From Leptospira fainei serovar Hurstbridge str. BUT 6 (GTDB lineage Bacteria; Spirochaetota; Leptospiria; Leptospirales; Leptospiraceae), in the NCBI RefSeq assembly GCF_000306235.2, contig NZ_AKWZ02000007.1, forward strand, positions 10,722-74,721: a stretch of 64,000 bases of DNA, written 5' to 3'. The notes below the pieces were generated by a model. That model made no database searches. It was not told the DNA's origin and worked only from the letters and a program-made list of their open reading frames with translations. A program made the position numbers and the translations under genes. Position 1 is the first letter of the stretch; every line of letters begins with the position of its first letter. Below are positions 9,505 through 17,973 of the stretch, piece after piece.

Positions 9505-9894
9505 ATGTTACGTTTCTCCGATATAAGAAGTCGAATTTTATTAGAGTGTATAGCGCTCGCAGCGATACTATCGGTCTGCGCGTGTGGACCTTCTCATAAA
9601 GAGAGAGTCCATTTAGAAACCGGGGTAAGCGTGAAGATACTCGGGCCTCATAAATACGAGTTCATTGCGATGGGTAAAGCTTCCGTCGTCTCAGTGGATG
9701 AACAGGATGTTTTTAAAATGAAAAAATCCTCTTGCGAAGCGGCGAAATTGCAAGTAACTCAAAGGTTGGACGAGCTGGAACCGAATCAAAAACATCGGCT
9801 TTTTTTTCTGGAACAGAAGGCGCAGACGTATTTCGGCGACGGCGAATACTGCGAACTTACTTATATATACGAACTTCCGCCGGCCAAGAAGTGA
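9505..9894 (+). CDS. Small hypothetical lipoprotein
   Basis: A 129-residue protein with an N-terminal hydrophobic segment and a good lipobox, VCAC, predicting acylation at Cys27. The mature part (residues 28-129) contains two further cysteines (SSCEAAKLQV and GEYCELTYIYELP) that could form a disulfide, and a charged middle. I do not recognise the family. A GAGGGGG element precedes the ATG. The 3' end overlaps the convergent diguanylate cyclase gene by 38 bp, so the two transcripts are antisense at their tails. Confidence 0.7.
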   Translation: MLRFSDIRSRILLECIALAAILSVCACGPSHKERVHLETGVSVKILGPHKYEFIAMGKASVVSVDEQDVFKMKKSSCEAAKLQVTQRLDELEPNQKHRLFFLEQKAQTYFGDGEYCELTYIYELPPAKK

Positions 9895-11107
9895 ACGCAT
9901 CTCTTTGTTTGTCCTGCTTACTTGCGGCGACGATGGTAACCTTATTTCTTCCGGCCGATTTCGATTTGTAAAGAGCCGAGTCGATCGATTGATATAGGTC
10001 GTCGAAGGTTAAGTCTTCATCAAACGGAAGGATTGATGCTCCGATCGAAATCGTTATAAATACAGGGGTTCCGTGCTCGTCCTCTATCGACAAGGACTGT
10101 ACTTCCACGCCTTTTCTTAAAGATTCGCAGAGCATATCGAGCCCTTCCGGATCGACCGAATCTAGAAGAATACAAAATTCATCGCCGCCAATCCGCGCGC
10201 ACACGTCTGTCGCTCTGACTCTGGATTTCATGACGGCCGAGAGAGTTTGCAATGCTTCGTCGCCAGCCATATGTCCGAATTTATCGTTTGTTTCCTTTAA
10301 ATGGTCCATATCCAAGATGATAAGGGCCATATTGAATTTATATCTGCGGGCGCGTTTTTTGAAGATATCGAACTGTTCGATCAGATACCTACGGTTGTAT
10401 AAGCCCGTAAGATCGTCGACGCTGGAAATTTTTCTGATCTGGTCATTTTTCTTTCGGAGGCGAATTACCGCGCGAGAAAGTTTATTCTTATCGCGATAGT
10501 CCATCATTCTCCAATAATTCATGATGACGTTTCCGAAAGTTCCGACGAAAATATAGGTTAATAGGATCGGAAACTCCTGGAATGCGTTGGATATGGAATC
10601 GGAGAGATAGCAAATTCCGAAAAAAGCGATTCCGAATGTGAGATTGACCAACACTACGGTTGTCGTGGTCAACCATAGTAGGATATTCATACTCAAAAGA
10701 ATGGCAGTAGCCTGATGAAGATAAATATCGTAATGAACTTCGTCCAGATATAAGAACGGTAAAAACGAAACGAGCAGAACGGAAGAGGACCACACTTTAT
10801 AGGATTCCATATTCTTCGGATTCCAATCGGTCTTGAGCGAATTTCTCCAGAGAAATACGAGGGAGAGTATCACAAGAGTGATTCTGCTAGAGTAAAGTAA
10901 AAATAGCGGTTCACCGCTAAGGGTCCTGGAATCCGGGATTAAAAATGTGAAGAATGTGATTAGGATACAAAAGGAATAGTGGATCGCGAGAGACTGCCGA
11001 ATGTCGGCTAAGTTTCTTTCGATGAATTCACTAGGATAGTTGTTAAATAGAATTCTCTTAAATAGATGGCGGGCCCGAAGGTCGCTACCGGGAAACCATT
11101 GAACCAT
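9857..11107 (-). CDS. Membrane diguanylate cyclase (GGDEF)
   Basis: A 416-residue protein. Residues 1-205 contain about six hydrophobic helices forming an uncharacterised membrane sensor. A short linker (RLRKKNDQIRKISSVDD) leads to the GGDEF domain, which begins at LTGLYNRRYL. The catalytic signature RIGGDEFCILL is intact, and RATD lies five residues upstream, matching the RxxD inhibitory site for c-di-GMP feedback. It should make c-di-GMP from two GTP at the inner membrane. The tail after the domain (ASKQDKQRDAFTSWPAEV) overlaps the convergent lipoprotein gene. The gene stands alone. Confidence 0.9.
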   Translation of the reverse strand: MVQWFPGSDLRARHLFKRILFNNYPSEFIERNLADIRQSLAIHYSFCILITFFTFLIPDSRTLSGEPLFLLYSSRITLVILSLVFLWRNSLKTDWNPKNMESYKVWSSSVLLVSFLPFLYLDEVHYDIYLHQATAILLSMNILLWLTTTTVVLVNLTFGIAFFGICYLSDSISNAFQEFPILLTYIFVGTFGNVIMNYWRMMDYRDKNKLSRAVIRLRKKNDQIRKISSVDDLTGLYNRRYLIEQFDIFKKRARRYKFNMALIILDMDHLKETNDKFGHMAGDEALQTLSAVMKSRVRATDVCARIGGDEFCILLDSVDPEGLDMLCESLRKGVEVQSLSIEDEHGTPVFITISIGASILPFDEDLTFDDLYQSIDSALYKSKSAGRNKVTIVAASKQDKQRDAFTSWPAEVRIYK

Positions 11108-11296
11108 TGTTTTCTTTCCGCTTGGGTCCGGATGGATTCCGAAAAATTTCCGTCCCCAAGATCCACGGTTCGATTTTAATATTCGTTATAGCAAGAAAGA
11201 ATTTTGTACGGAGCAAAAAAACGTCGATTTGCCTCGGAAAAAGAATGAGGAAGCGCGGATAACGTAAGCTTGTGTCAAAAAAGTGATTTTTTTGAA

Positions 11297-12124
11297 TTAT
11301 AGTACGGCAATTTTCCTAGGATTCTTGGTAAGAACCTCGGGGATAGGAAGCCCAACACCACCTAAGGAACGGACTTTTTTACCATTGATATAGAGCCGGA
11401 TTCCTTTTACGTTTAGGTTTTCCATTAAACTATAGCAGAGTTGATCCACACGATCTTTTAACAATTCCGGACCCGCGCCCGTTTCGAATTCGCTGCCTAA
11501 GGAAAGTTTCAGAATACCGTTTTCTACGGAATATTCGTTGGAGTAGGAGAATTTTGCAGGAAGGGCATTCAATACGCCGCTTCTTTTTTCATCCTGATCG
11601 GGTCCTTTTGATAACTCCTTTAGAATGAAATTTACTTTGTCGCCGGAAGTATGCCTGCGTTTGACTCGAACGAGCCTTGAATGACTTTTGTTTCCCTTTC
11701 CATAGAATTTGAGAAAATACAGTTCAATTTCTCCCGGTTCGTGTTGGACCTCTTGATTGCCAGCAGATTCTGAAATTGTAGCTTTTGGATTATCGACAAC
11801 CGGTATAAAGATATCGTCCGAGTCGGTGGTCTCGCTTTCCGTCCAGTTTTGGCCGACCGTTTGTCCTCCGTTTTGCATTAATTCGGAAAGAATTTCATCC
11901 TCTGCCTTATCCATCACTTCTTCGTGAGTTTGTTTTCCGGATGTGGCTTGAGGAGGCTGAGGTGTCGTTTTCCCGATCGTATTGAATGTCGAAAAGAAGC
12001 CGGGCTCACCGCCGTTTGCGGTAGATTTGAATCCTGCTCCGGTCGATTTATCCAATAGAACCAAGACAAATAAAATACCGGTCAGAACGTATAAGAGGGA
12101 TTTCAATTTTTCCGATTCCGGCAC
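11297..12124 (-). CDS. GerMN-domain protein with one membrane anchor
   Basis: A 275-residue protein. A single hydrophobic helix ([16 protein letters not shown], residues 10-25) is followed by a Gly/Thr/Gln-rich linker of about 100 residues. A GerMN-like domain begins near residue 130: [67 protein letters not shown]. GerMN domains occur in GerM of spore formers and in many non-sporulating envelope proteins, where the role is unclear. The topology predicts a periplasmic domain held at the inner membrane. It is followed at a distance of 189 bp by the diguanylate cyclase on the same strand. Confidence 0.7.
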   Translation of the reverse strand: MPESEKLKSLLYVLTGILFVLVLLDKSTGAGFKSTANGGEPGFFSTFNTIGKTTPQPPQATSGKQTHEEVMDKAEDEILSELMQNGGQTVGQNWTESETTDSDDIFIPVVDNPKATISESAGNQEVQHEPGEIELYFLKFYGKGNKSHSRLVRVKRRHTSGDKVNFILKELSKGPDQDEKRSGVLNALPAKFSYSNEYSVENGILKLSLGSEFETGAGPELLKDRVDQLCYSLMENLNVKGIRLYINGKKVRSLGGVGLPIPEVLTKNPRKIAVL

Positions 12125-12567
12125 AATTAGATTTTCGGAAGTTCTTGGAATGCTCTTCTCACTTTTTAGAAGGATTCTTGTAGGAACCGTAAATCTTCGG
12201 GCTTTTTAGAATCCTCTTTTTTACAGAAAGGAGGGCAGTTGGCCGAAATTCCTCGAAAACGTGTTCCGAGCATTTGCTGCCCCGACCAAGGAAATCGGCT
12301 CGGCAATTTGCGGTTTATCGGTAAGCGGATCTCTCGGCGAGTCGGGCGGAGGGGAAAAAATCCCCACCCTTCCACGGGCGGGGGCCGGAGCGAAGCGGTG
12401 GAAAAGCCCTCATTTCACAAAATCCGTATTATTTCAAGATTTTTTATCCCCCACTCGGTGTGGGAGCTCTTACAGGGGGTGTGCGGGAAATTTTAGATTC
12501 AATTAGTAGAGAAATCGGGAGGAGGCGATTGCCAGGAAAACGAGTGTTATCTTCCTCGATTGGCTCA
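12125..12567. other. 443-bp gap containing dispersed repeat copy A
   Basis: The gap separates the HAD gene (upstream on the minus strand) from the GerMN gene. Short frames in it are unconvincing. Its main content is the GC-rich repeat at 12362-12475, described separately. The segment 12125-12361 shows no recognised feature. Confidence 0.4.
12362..12475 (+). repeat. Dispersed intergenic repeat, copy A
   Basis: About 114 bp. It opens with CCCCACCCTTCC, an imperfect arm of a hairpin with GGGCGGGG, then GGCCGGAGCGAAGCGGTGGA. A variable A/T-rich middle follows, and the element ends in GTGTGGGAGCTCTTACAG, which contains an imperfect palindrome. The same plan recurs at 28022-28130 (split by an insertion sequence) and at 39049-39152. 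It lies beyond the 3' end of the HAD gene. Confidence 0.75.
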
Positions 12568-13251
12568 TCAGAATATCTTGTCCAAGTCTTGCAATTGAGC
12601 AAGGGAAACTTCCCAATCCGGTATTTCTCCAACCGGCGCGTGTCCGTACGCACAGAATGCAAAGGGGCACTGATTTTTTCGAGCCGCTTCATAGTCGGAG
12701 CTACGATCCCCGATCATCAAAAGGGCCTCCGGAGAAAGAGCGTAATCGACCAAGTATTTTGCCACAAGGTCGGCTTTGCTTTTTAAAGAACTATTATCTA
12801 GAATCAGGATCGGATCGAAAAGGGGAAGAACTCCCGAGACTTCCAGGATGGTTTCGACATATGGCCTGCGTCCGTTAGAAGCCGCAAGGATTCGGTAACC
12901 TTTTTGTTTTAGCGAAGAAACGGTTTCCAAAACTTTGGGATAAAATTCTCCCTCCCCGGCACGAATCTTATCCACCAATAAATGCAATACCGAATCGGAG
13001 ATTTGGTCTCTTTCGGATTCCTTTAGTTGAGGGACAAGATTTAAGAAAATGGTTTTGACCGGTTTTCCGATTTCGAGCATGATTTTCTCACGATCCGGGA
13101 TCTCAAGAGGAATTCCGGAGGCGAGTGAAAACCGGCGAATCGCTTCGGCATAGGTTTCTAAAATAATTCCTTCGGAGGAAAACAAAGTTCCGTCAACGTC
13201 GAAGGCGAGGGCTCGAACCGATTTAGGATTCCAATTCATGGACAAGGCCAT
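12568..13251 (-). CDS. HAD-superfamily phosphatase (phosphoglycolate-phosphatase-like)
   Basis: A 227-residue HAD subfamily IA hydrolase. Motif [13 protein letters not shown] (nucleophile Asp and acid/base Asp) is near residue 19, motif [13 protein letters not shown] in the middle, a motif III lysine in [14 protein letters not shown], and motif [17 protein letters not shown] near residue 190. The helical cap lies between motifs I and II. Such enzymes remove phosphate from small metabolites; the substrate is not predictable. Two in-frame ATGs (13251 and 13239) compete and neither has a clear ribosome site. It is divergent from the aminomutase operon, 68 bp away. Confidence 0.8.
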   Translation of the reverse strand: MALSMNWNPKSVRALAFDVDGTLFSSEGIILETYAEAIRRFSLASGIPLEIPDREKIMLEIGKPVKTIFLNLVPQLKESERDQISDSVLHLLVDKIRAGEGEFYPKVLETVSSLKQKGYRILAASNGRRPYVETILEVSGVLPLFDPILILDNSSLKSKADLVAKYLVDYALSPEALLMIGDRSSDYEAARKNQCPFAFCAYGHAPVGEIPDWEVSLAQLQDLDKIF

Positions 13252-13319
13252 AGTTTTGTGTCTAAATTTGGCGACATCCTTTTTTTCCTTCGCTTGATTT
13301 TCCGTCCTTCGAGGAGGAA

Positions 13320-14609
13320 ATGGAGAAAGCCGCTATGAGAAAATTCGTTCAAAATCCTGTAGAAGAAGACGCGGCTTCACTGTCGAAAGCACGCCAAAGA
13401 TTGTTTTCATCTTTCGAGTGGTCCGATTATAAAGCTCAGTTGCGCAACAGAATTCAAGCGCAAGATTTGAATCTGTATTTTGAATTAACCGAATCCGAAC
13501 GGCAAGGTATTCAAGAAACCGTTCGTTTGAATGTAGGCGCGAGTCCTTATTATCTCTCCTTATCCGATCCTTTCGACCCTCAATGTCCGATACGTAAAAT
13601 GATCGTCCCACAGAGAGAGGAGGCTTTTTTTGCGCCCGAAGAATCTATGGACCCTCTTCATGAGGAGGATCTTTCGCCGGTAAAAGGTCTTACGCATATG
13701 TATCCGGATCGGGTTTTATTATTTTCCAACCATGAATGTTCCGTTTATTGCAGGCATTGTATGCGCGGACGTAAAGTCTCCGATAGCTTCGAAAGGATGG
13801 AAATTATCGATCTCGAAGCGTGTTTCGATTATATAAAAGGACACCCTGAAATCTCGGACGTCGTTATTTCCGGCGGCGACCCGTTGAACCTTTCCGATTC
13901 GAAGATCGATATGATTCTCGAGAATTTGGAAAAAATCTCCCACGTCAAGATCTGTCGCATCGGCACTAGGAATCCTGTCACATTACCGATGCGAATCACT
14001 TCAGAACTTTGTAAAATGATCGAATCTCATAATACGGACAATCTATCTATTTTTTGTAATACTCAGTTCAATCACGAAAAGGAATGCACATCCGAAGCGA
14101 AAGAAGCGGTGCTGCGACTATTAAAAGCGGGTGTAAATATAGGAAACCAGTGCGTGATTTTAAAGGGAATTAACGACGACGGCGAGTCCATGTTGAGATT
14201 GCACCAAAAACTCTTAGAATTGAGAATTAGAGCTTATTATATGTACGATCCGGAATTGATTCCCGGATCCAGAGGCTTTCGAACTCCCCTCTATAAAGGA
14301 ATTCAGATATTGGAATATATGAGGGGTAAAATCGGAGGTATGGGAATTCCTCAGTTCGTGAACGATTTACCCGGAGGCGGTGGAAAAATCACTCTCGGTC
14401 CGAATTGGTATTTGGGTTTCCATAAGGAGTCGAAAACCCACGTATTTCGTTCGGCAGTTCGTGGAACTTATCACCTGAGTCCTGAACCTGTCGATAGCGA
14501 TTACGAATCGTACTATCCTGAATTGGATCCGAAAGTTTGGGAGTCTATTCGAAATTCTACATATTCGGTTAATAAAGGAGTTTCCGTCGGCGATTGGAGG
14601 AGATCCTAA
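13320..14609 (+). CDS. KamA-family radical-SAM aminomutase
   Basis: A 429-residue lysine-2,3-aminomutase-type enzyme. The cluster motif is CSVYCRHC (Cys140, Cys144, Cys147). [13 protein letters not shown] is the SAM-binding GGD motif. TPLYKG supplies Lys326, the expected PLP Schiff-base lysine, and PGGGGK follows near residue 355. The family moves an alpha-amino group to the beta position. In lysine aminomutase two aspartates bind the side-chain amine; here the aligned places appear to be Glu (DPEL) and Asp (VNDLPG), so a basic substrate such as lysine is plausible but unproven. GGAGG lies very close to the ATG at 13320, and an ATG at 13335 is an alternative start. It is first in a three-gene operon, one base before the ATP-grasp gene. 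Confidence 0.85.
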   Translation: MEKAAMRKFVQNPVEEDAASLSKARQRLFSSFEWSDYKAQLRNRIQAQDLNLYFELTESERQGIQETVRLNVGASPYYLSLSDPFDPQCPIRKMIVPQREEAFFAPEESMDPLHEEDLSPVKGLTHMYPDRVLLFSNHECSVYCRHCMRGRKVSDSFERMEIIDLEACFDYIKGHPEISDVVISGGDPLNLSDSKIDMILENLEKISHVKICRIGTRNPVTLPMRITSELCKMIESHNTDNLSIFCNTQFNHEKECTSEAKEAVLRLLKAGVNIGNQCVILKGINDDGESMLRLHQKLLELRIRAYYMYDPELIPGSRGFRTPLYKGIQILEYMRGKIGGMGIPQFVNDLPGGGGKITLGPNWYLGFHKESKTHVFRSAVRGTYHLSPEPVDSDYESYYPELDPKVWESIRNSTYSVNKGVSVGDWRRS

Positions 14610-14610
14610 T

Positions 14611-15684
14611 ATGAAAAATGAAAATTCCTCCGTTTTGCTTGTCGCGGACGTTTATGATTCGGATCTTGCTCAAAATTTAACCCAAGAGTGGGAGAATCTT
14701 GAATCGATCGAATACATAAAATCCTGTTTAGAAGAATCGGGTGAACTCGTAGAGTTAGTTGGATCGCCGCCGGATTTATTAAACCGTTTGTCCTTTTTTA
14801 CGACTCTCCCTTTTTCGGAAAGGCCGGTACTTTTTCATTTATTGGAAGGGTTTTTATCACGGAACCGAGAGGCCTGGCTTCCTGCGCTGGCGGAATATTT
14901 CGGTTTTCCACATACTGGTTCCGATGCTTATGCTCATACGTTAAGTTTAGATAAACACGCTTCCAAATTATTTTCTCGGTCTTTAGGAATTCCTACCGCG
15001 AATTGGGGATGCATAGAAGGAATTGATTTCTACGAAGAAATGAATTCTGTCCAAGGCTTTCCGGACGATTCGGAATTTCCGATTTTCCTGAAACCTAGAT
15101 ATGAAGGGTCGAGTTTAGGAATCGGCCAATCGAATATCGTTTCGAGTCGGGCTTCCTTAAATCAGTTTCTTCAGGAAAAAGGAAATTCGCATTCTTCCTG
15201 GATCTGGGAATCCTATCTGCCGGGAGAAGAATGGACTGTCGCAGTGATCGGATCTCCGAAAGAAGGATATCGAGTTAGTCAGGTCGCTCGTATCTGTTTG
15301 GAGAATTCGGATGAGACTGTCTATGGTCAGCTTACTAAAACTAAATCTTCGATGCCTGAACGACTGATCTTTGATCTCGATCCCGAACGGTCGGAGTTGA
15401 TTCGATCCTTTTCCCTGTCGCTTTGTAGAAAAGTTAGAACGACCGGCGCCGTACGATTAGATTGGAAATCGACCTTAAGCGGGCATCCTCAATTTTTGGA
15501 ATGGAATACGACTCCCGGATTATCGCCGTTTTATAGCAGCTTTCCGATCTGCTATACGCGTGAATTTGGAAATTATTCTTCTCTATTAAGCGATCTTTTG
15601 AGAATGGCAAGGAGCGAATTTCAAGAGGAAAGATTCGGTTATGCAAAAATGAAGTCCTCTAAGGGAGTGTTTGATCGTCGATGA
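14611..15684 (+). CDS. D-Ala-D-Ala-ligase-like ATP-grasp ligase
   Basis: A 357-residue ATP-grasp enzyme resembling D-alanine-D-alanine ligases. [21 protein letters not shown] marks the start of the ATP-grasp region near residue 112, [17 protein letters not shown] the phosphate-binding strand and loop, [18 protein letters not shown] the E-x-x-x-G-x-E segment, and VRLDWKS with [12 protein letters not shown] the Mg-binding Asp and Glu/Asn. Such ligases activate a carboxylate with ATP and couple it to an amine. It starts one base after the aminomutase stop and its stop overlaps the next start (ATGA), so the three genes are translationally linked. A peptidoglycan Ddl role is unlikely given this context and the divergent N-terminus; the product is probably a beta-amino-acid conjugate (inference). 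Confidence 0.8.
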   Translation: MKNENSSVLLVADVYDSDLAQNLTQEWENLESIEYIKSCLEESGELVELVGSPPDLLNRLSFFTTLPFSERPVLFHLLEGFLSRNREAWLPALAEYFGFPHTGSDAYAHTLSLDKHASKLFSRSLGIPTANWGCIEGIDFYEEMNSVQGFPDDSEFPIFLKPRYEGSSLGIGQSNIVSSRASLNQFLQEKGNSHSSWIWESYLPGEEWTVAVIGSPKEGYRVSQVARICLENSDETVYGQLTKTKSSMPERLIFDLDPERSELIRSFSLSLCRKVRTTGAVRLDWKSTLSGHPQFLEWNTTPGLSPFYSSFPICYTREFGNYSSLLSDLLRMARSEFQEERFGYAKMKSSKGVFDRR

Positions 15685-16364
15685 TGGGAACGTTTCGAGA
15701 TGAATTAATCGCCCTTGTTGCGGATCATAAGGTTTTAACTTCCAATCCCTGGTTGGAACAACGGGAAAAACGGATGGAAAGATACGATTTGCTCCTCTGG
15801 CTAAAGCAGGAATACTTCGTTTCGGTCGCATTCGTTAATTGGTTTTTGAATACGGCCGCAATATCCGATTTCGTGTCTTCGAAAATCGTTTTAGTGGAAA
15901 ATATTTGGGAAGAATTGGGGGAAGGCGAGGAAGACGAGGCGCATGTTTCCCTTCTTAAAAGATTTCTTGCAGAAATGCAAGAATCCGTCACAGCCGAGGA
16001 TATCCTACCGGAAACCGCGCAGTATCTGAATTTGATGCAAAGAATCACTACAACGGATTTTTTTGCCGCTTTGGGTGCGTTAGGACCTGCAAACGAATAT
16101 TTGCTTAAATTGGAATATGGAAGGATGTTTCTTTCTTACAAGGAATTAAAATCCCGTATTTCTCTTCCCGAAGGAAAATTCTTTCAAGTGAATTTGGATG
16201 CAGACGAATCACATTCCGAAAAATTATTTCGTTTAATCGAGGACGTCGCTAACGACGAGCAAAAGCGTCAGCGAGTCCGAGAAGGTGCAGTTCTTGCCTT
16301 GAATGCACGCCTCGTCTTTTACGACGGCCTACAACGAGTCGCCGAGCCCATCTCGAAAAAGTAA
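15681..16364 (+). CDS. Haem-oxygenase-like diiron protein (HDO / CADD-BesC-like)
   Basis: A 227-residue all-helical protein of the iron-containing redox enzyme group. [16 protein letters not shown] gives Glu81 and His88 with the E-x6-H spacing of HDO enzymes; a helix near residues 132-150 offers Glu139 or Glu145. [12 protein letters not shown] supplies Asp175 and His178. Family members normally read H-x3-D-x2-H here; this one has Asn171 in the first place, so one expected iron-ligating histidine is missing. Characterised HDOs (UndA, SznF, BesC, CADD) oxidise or cleave amino-acid-derived substrates with O2. Being third in the aminomutase/ATP-grasp operon with an ATGA overlap, it probably acts on their product. 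No ribosome site is needed if it is coupled. Confidence 0.7.
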   Translation: MMGTFRDELIALVADHKVLTSNPWLEQREKRMERYDLLLWLKQEYFVSVAFVNWFLNTAAISDFVSSKIVLVENIWEELGEGEEDEAHVSLLKRFLAEMQESVTAEDILPETAQYLNLMQRITTTDFFAALGALGPANEYLLKLEYGRMFLSYKELKSRISLPEGKFFQVNLDADESHSEKLFRLIEDVANDEQKRQRVREGAVLALNARLVFYDGLQRVAEPISKK

Positions 16365-16404
16365 TATTTCCGATCCGACTTTATAGGCTGACCGGATATT
16401 TATG

Positions 16405-16761
16405 TTATGTAGCAGTCCCTTTTTTTCTAAATGCCTTTAGTAGATTCATGGCCAGAATTCCTATGATCGGCACAAAGGGAAAATATAGGAGCGGGGCAGC
16501 CCAACGCCATCCAGATAGAGAATGGGAAAGTTTTCGAACTGCAAAAAATCCGGGGTACCGGACGCCGCTGTCTATGAATTGCACATTTCCGGCCGTCACC
16601 TCCGGCGTCAACGCGGGATGAATTTTTTGTAATTCATATTTTTCTAATGTTCGAAACGATTGAAATTGGACGCTTTTGTCCAGGCATTTGTCTTTCAGAA
16701 TTTCGGCTAAATTGGCGCAAAATTCGCATTCGCCGTCGTAAAGGAAGATTTTTTCGTTCAT
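16405..16761 (-). CDS. DCC-family thiol-disulfide oxidoreductase-like protein (DUF393)
   Basis: A 118-residue protein beginning MNEKIFLYDGECEFCAN; the YDGxCxxC motif is the hallmark of the DCC family, a thioredoxin-like fold. SFRTLEKYELQ and GNVQFIDSGVRYPGFFAVRKL fit the rest of the domain, and a C-terminal hydrophobic stretch (WAAPLLYFPFVPIIGILAMNLL) suggests membrane contact. Redox partners are unknown. It starts 11 bp after the acetylglutamate synthase stop and closes the minus-strand run that begins with bacterioferritin. Confidence 0.75.
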   Translation of the reverse strand: MNEKIFLYDGECEFCANLAEILKDKCLDKSVQFQSFRTLEKYELQKIHPALTPEVTAGNVQFIDSGVRYPGFFAVRKLSHSLSGWRWAAPLLYFPFVPIIGILAMNLLKAFRKKGTAT

Positions 16762-16771
16762 ACGATTCGGA

Positions 16772-17956
16772 TTAGGAAAAGGATTCCGTTTTTTCTTTAG
16801 GTTCCAGATCTACCGGCAGGTCGCGTAAGAAGGAGCAGACTTCCGGAATGGCTTTATCTTCCAGGCCGATCCAAAAATAAATCCAAACCCCTTCTTTTTG
16901 CATCCCGCTGCACTCCTTCGTATACCACTTTGCGATCGTATTTTCCGATCTTGCTCTCCAAAAAATTTTTGGGTATTTGGAAAGCATTGCGTCCCAGATA
17001 TCTCTACCGACTCCTTCACCTCTTGCGATTTCGTTTACTGCGAATTTGGATAAGAATGTTCCCCAGGGAGTATTTTGGAGGATCGCACAACCTTTGTATG
17101 CCGATTCCAAAAGAATTCCGGCAAAATTCTTATTCCAAAAGCCTTCCTTTAAACTCCGCCCAAAAGCCTCTTCCACCAGAGCGTTCAGCCTTTGGGGATC
17201 GAGAGTAGAGAGAGTGTCGTGGAATTCGATCCGATTTTTCTTTCGGATTAAGGTTCCACTTCCTTTAATCGTGAAAAGTTCCTTTAGGAGACTCGGCGCC
17301 GAGGTAACCGCAATATGAAAATTGGTGTCGCTTACGGCTGAAAAAATCCGATTTGCTTCCGCCAAAAGATGTCGATGTTCTTCCGCGATCTCATCCCTAG
17401 ACTCGAAATCCAAGATAGAGATTTTTTTTCCGTCAGGTGAATAAAGCCCGCCGTAGGTTTTTAGTAGAATCAGTTTTTTCGTTTTTAGTTCTTTGCAGAG
17501 ATTCGCTAAATATGGAAATACTTCCGATCCGCTAAGATCCGTAACAAATACCGGAATTTTTCTTTCGTTCAAGGAAGAGTGAACTGATTCGAGAGCATTA
17601 CTTGGATTGCGAAACCATTTAGCCGGAAGATTATGAGAGCCGGGCAAACTCGTTTCGAAAGTTCCGTCTTTAAATTCGTCTAACGTGGTTTTTGGAAAAG
17701 TAGGCGATCTGTAAAATAGATTTGCGTAGGATACTCCGTCCTTTTCCAAAACGACGACGGGAAAGAGTTCTAACTTTTGGAGGAGTTTTAAATTGTATAA
17801 AAGCGCTTCCGCCGATTCCGTCAATGCTTCGGAATCGGCATGGATCACGGCAAACTTCTCCGGTTCCAAGGATCGGAAAAGTTTTAGGAACTGGAAGCTA
17901 TCCTTGGAGTTCTCGGTAACTTCCAGAAGTTTAAGGAGAATCTCCTGGTGGTTCAT
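16772..17956 (-). CDS. N-acetylglutamate synthase, vertebrate/NAGK-NAGS type
   Basis: A 394-residue two-domain protein. The N-terminal 230 residues match an amino-acid-kinase fold but lack the usual glycine-rich phosphate loop (it starts [14 protein letters not shown]), so kinase activity is doubtful. The C-terminal domain is the GNAT-fold type of vertebrate NAGS and of NAGS/NAGK fusions: [20 protein letters not shown], then [14 protein letters not shown] and [12 protein letters not shown]. It should acetylate glutamate from acetyl-CoA, the first step of arginine synthesis, and would be functionally linked to the carbamoyltransferase at 1069-2040. It lies 17 bp after the rRNA methyltransferase gene on the same strand. 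Confidence 0.78.
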   Translation of the reverse strand: MNHQEILLKLLEVTENSKDSFQFLKLFRSLEPEKFAVIHADSEALTESAEALLYNLKLLQKLELFPVVVLEKDGVSYANLFYRSPTFPKTTLDEFKDGTFETSLPGSHNLPAKWFRNPSNALESVHSSLNERKIPVFVTDLSGSEVFPYLANLCKELKTKKLILLKTYGGLYSPDGKKISILDFESRDEIAEEHRHLLAEANRIFSAVSDTNFHIAVTSAPSLLKELFTIKGSGTLIRKKNRIEFHDTLSTLDPQRLNALVEEAFGRSLKEGFWNKNFAGILLESAYKGCAILQNTPWGTFLSKFAVNEIARGEGVGRDIWDAMLSKYPKIFWRARSENTIAKWYTKECSGMQKEGVWIYFWIGLEDKAIPEVCSFLRDLPVDLEPKEKTESFS

Positions 17957-17973
17957 CTCTCCTCGGATTCTCC

